Source: an uncultured Collinsella sp. (GTDB lineage: Bacteria > Actinomycetota > Coriobacteriia > Coriobacteriales > Coriobacteriaceae). Taken from it: a DNA stretch of 8,117 nucleotides. The stretch is taken from the NCBI GenBank assembly GCA_900759335.1, contig CAAEUX010000058.1, positions 1 to 8,117 on the forward strand, given 5' to 3'. Position 1 is the first letter of the stretch; each line of letters opens with the position of its first letter. Positions 7,359 to 8,117 of the stretch are shown here, in pieces. Position numbers and translations under genes: made by a program. The notes beneath the pieces are model-generated. The model made no database searches. It had not been told where the DNA came from and was given only the letters and a program-made list of their open reading frames with translations.

Positions 7359-8030
7359 TTAGGCAGTGGCGCGGCCTAGCCAGTTGCCACTGTGGTGGTA
7401 GATGGTGAACATCGTGGCCGTGATGAGCCAGGTTACGGGGTAAACCAACAGCAGGTGCTCAAGAGACGGATCGAACGGCATAATCGCAAACACCCAGATC
7501 ACCCTCAAGACAACGGTGCCAAAGATGGTGAGCATCATAGGCTGCAAGCTCACGCCAGCGCCGCGAATGGAGCCCGACGCGTTCTCGATAATCGAGAAAA
7601 TCGCATAGAACGGCGCAATGAAATGGATGATGGTCGTGGTGTACGCCGAAATCGAAGCATCGTCGACAAACAAACGCGACAGCGGACCCGAAAACACCAG
7701 GAGCACGGCAGACAGGCCACCAATGAGCATAAACGAAAGCACGAGCGACGTGTGATATCCCTTGCGCATGCGCTCGTAATTGCGCGCGCCAAAGTTCTGC
7801 GCCGAGAACGTAGTGATCGATACGCCGAGCGCCTCGGTCACCATCCAGATAATGCCATCCAGGCGCCCAGATAGACCCCAAGCAGTCGTGACATCGGCGC
7901 CAAACGAATTAACCGACACCTGGATCAGAACGTTCGAGATCGAATAGGCAGCCGATTGAAAACCGAGCGGCAGACCACACGAGATCATACTCTTGCAAAT
8001 ACCGCGATCGATGCCGAGCTTAGACAGACA
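7359..8030 (-). pseudogene. 5'-truncated MATE-family efflux transporter remnant
   Basis: MATE transporters export drugs or metabolites in exchange for Na+ or H+, and have 12 membrane segments and about 450 aa in two homologous halves. Here only the second half is present. From ATG 7988 there are 209 aa with about six hydrophobic segments, and typical MATE stretches: GLPLGFQSAAYSISN, VTEALGVSITTFSAQNFGAR and ENASGSIRGAGVSLQPMM. Family-like sequence continues upstream of that ATG (SKLGIDRGICKSMISCGLP) until an in-frame TAG at 8033-8031. The break is therefore inside the gene, and the ATG is not the true start. No ribosome binding site is seen there. Immediately upstream is a terminator and unrelated sequence, so the N-terminal half was lost, not merely beyond the window edge. 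The remaining frame is open, which suggests recent loss. Ends in TAA next to the inverted repeat. Confidence 0.85.
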
Positions 8031-8053
8031 CTATGACCCAATCCGAGGGCACT

Positions 8054-8094
8054 AAAAAGATAGGAGCCCCCGCTCGTGACCGCGGGTCGGGGCT
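8054..8094 (-). terminator. Terminator-like hairpin upstream of the MATE remnant
   Basis: On the minus strand AGCCCC-GA-CCCGC pairs with GCGGG-GGCT (8094-8082 / 8073-8065) around a short loop, and TTTTT (8058-8054) follows. It probably ends a minus-strand gene outside the window. The stretch is also bracketed by GGCACT (8048-8053) and AGTGCC (8111-8116), whose role is unclear. No coding sequence is recognised from 8034 to the window end. Confidence 0.6.
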
Positions 8095-8117
8095 GCGACA
8101 ATGATGTTGAAGTGCCA

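Noticed and set aside
7459..7881. Alternative minus-strand frames inside the MATE remnant
   Set aside because: They are shadows of the MATE frame, which alone gives hydrophobic segments and family motifs.
8048..8116. A 69-nt segment closed by GGCACT/AGTGCC that might be a small RNA
   Set aside because: The closing stem is only 6 bp. The inside is better explained by a minus-strand hairpin with a T-run, and no RNA family is recognised.

Overview
The window looks like chromosomal DNA of a GC-rich gut actinobacterium of the Coriobacteriia. Collinsella or a close relative is my best guess, from the codon style, the protein sequences and an ileS gene under a T-box; no rRNA or marker gene is present to prove it. 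Most of the window is housekeeping sequence, and I see no unknown multi-gene defence, secretion or biosynthetic system. The unusual features are regulatory sequences, repeats and decayed genes.

Layout, left to right. (1) 1-78: the 3' end of a probable IS110-type transposase (+) and a short IS-end-like tail, reaching to within a few bases of the ileS stop codon. (2) 79-2883 (-): ileS, isoleucyl-tRNA synthetase, starting at GTG. (3) 2927-3236 (-): an isoleucine T-box leader with Stem I, an AUC specifier, a Stem III-like hairpin, an antiterminator and a terminator, read from a promoter near 3240. (4) 3370-4458 (+): an iron-containing alcohol dehydrogenase of the GldA/HcxA type. (5) 4465-4506: a 16-bp hairpin terminator between convergent genes. 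(6) 4505-4960 (-): a DUF523 / TudS-like putative [4Fe-4S] desulfidase. (7) 4978-5015: a second hairpin terminator, downstream of ftsH. (8) 5042-6949 (-): ftsH. (9) 7027-7274 (+): a broken corrinoid adenosyltransferase gene with an internal deletion and a frameshift. (10) 7276-7358: a nested inverted repeat that fills the gap between two stop codons. (11) 7359-8030 (-): the C-terminal half of a MATE-family transporter, cut off at its 5' side just downstream of another gene's terminator (8054-8094).

Functionally, ileS should be switched on when tRNA-Ile is uncharged. FtsH is the membrane quality-control protease. The dehydrogenase and the DUF523 protein are single genes with no visible pathway partners. 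The right-hand 1.1 kb is a decay zone: two adjacent gene remnants, one for cobalamin use and one for efflux, flank a palindromic element that may be a dispersed repeat.
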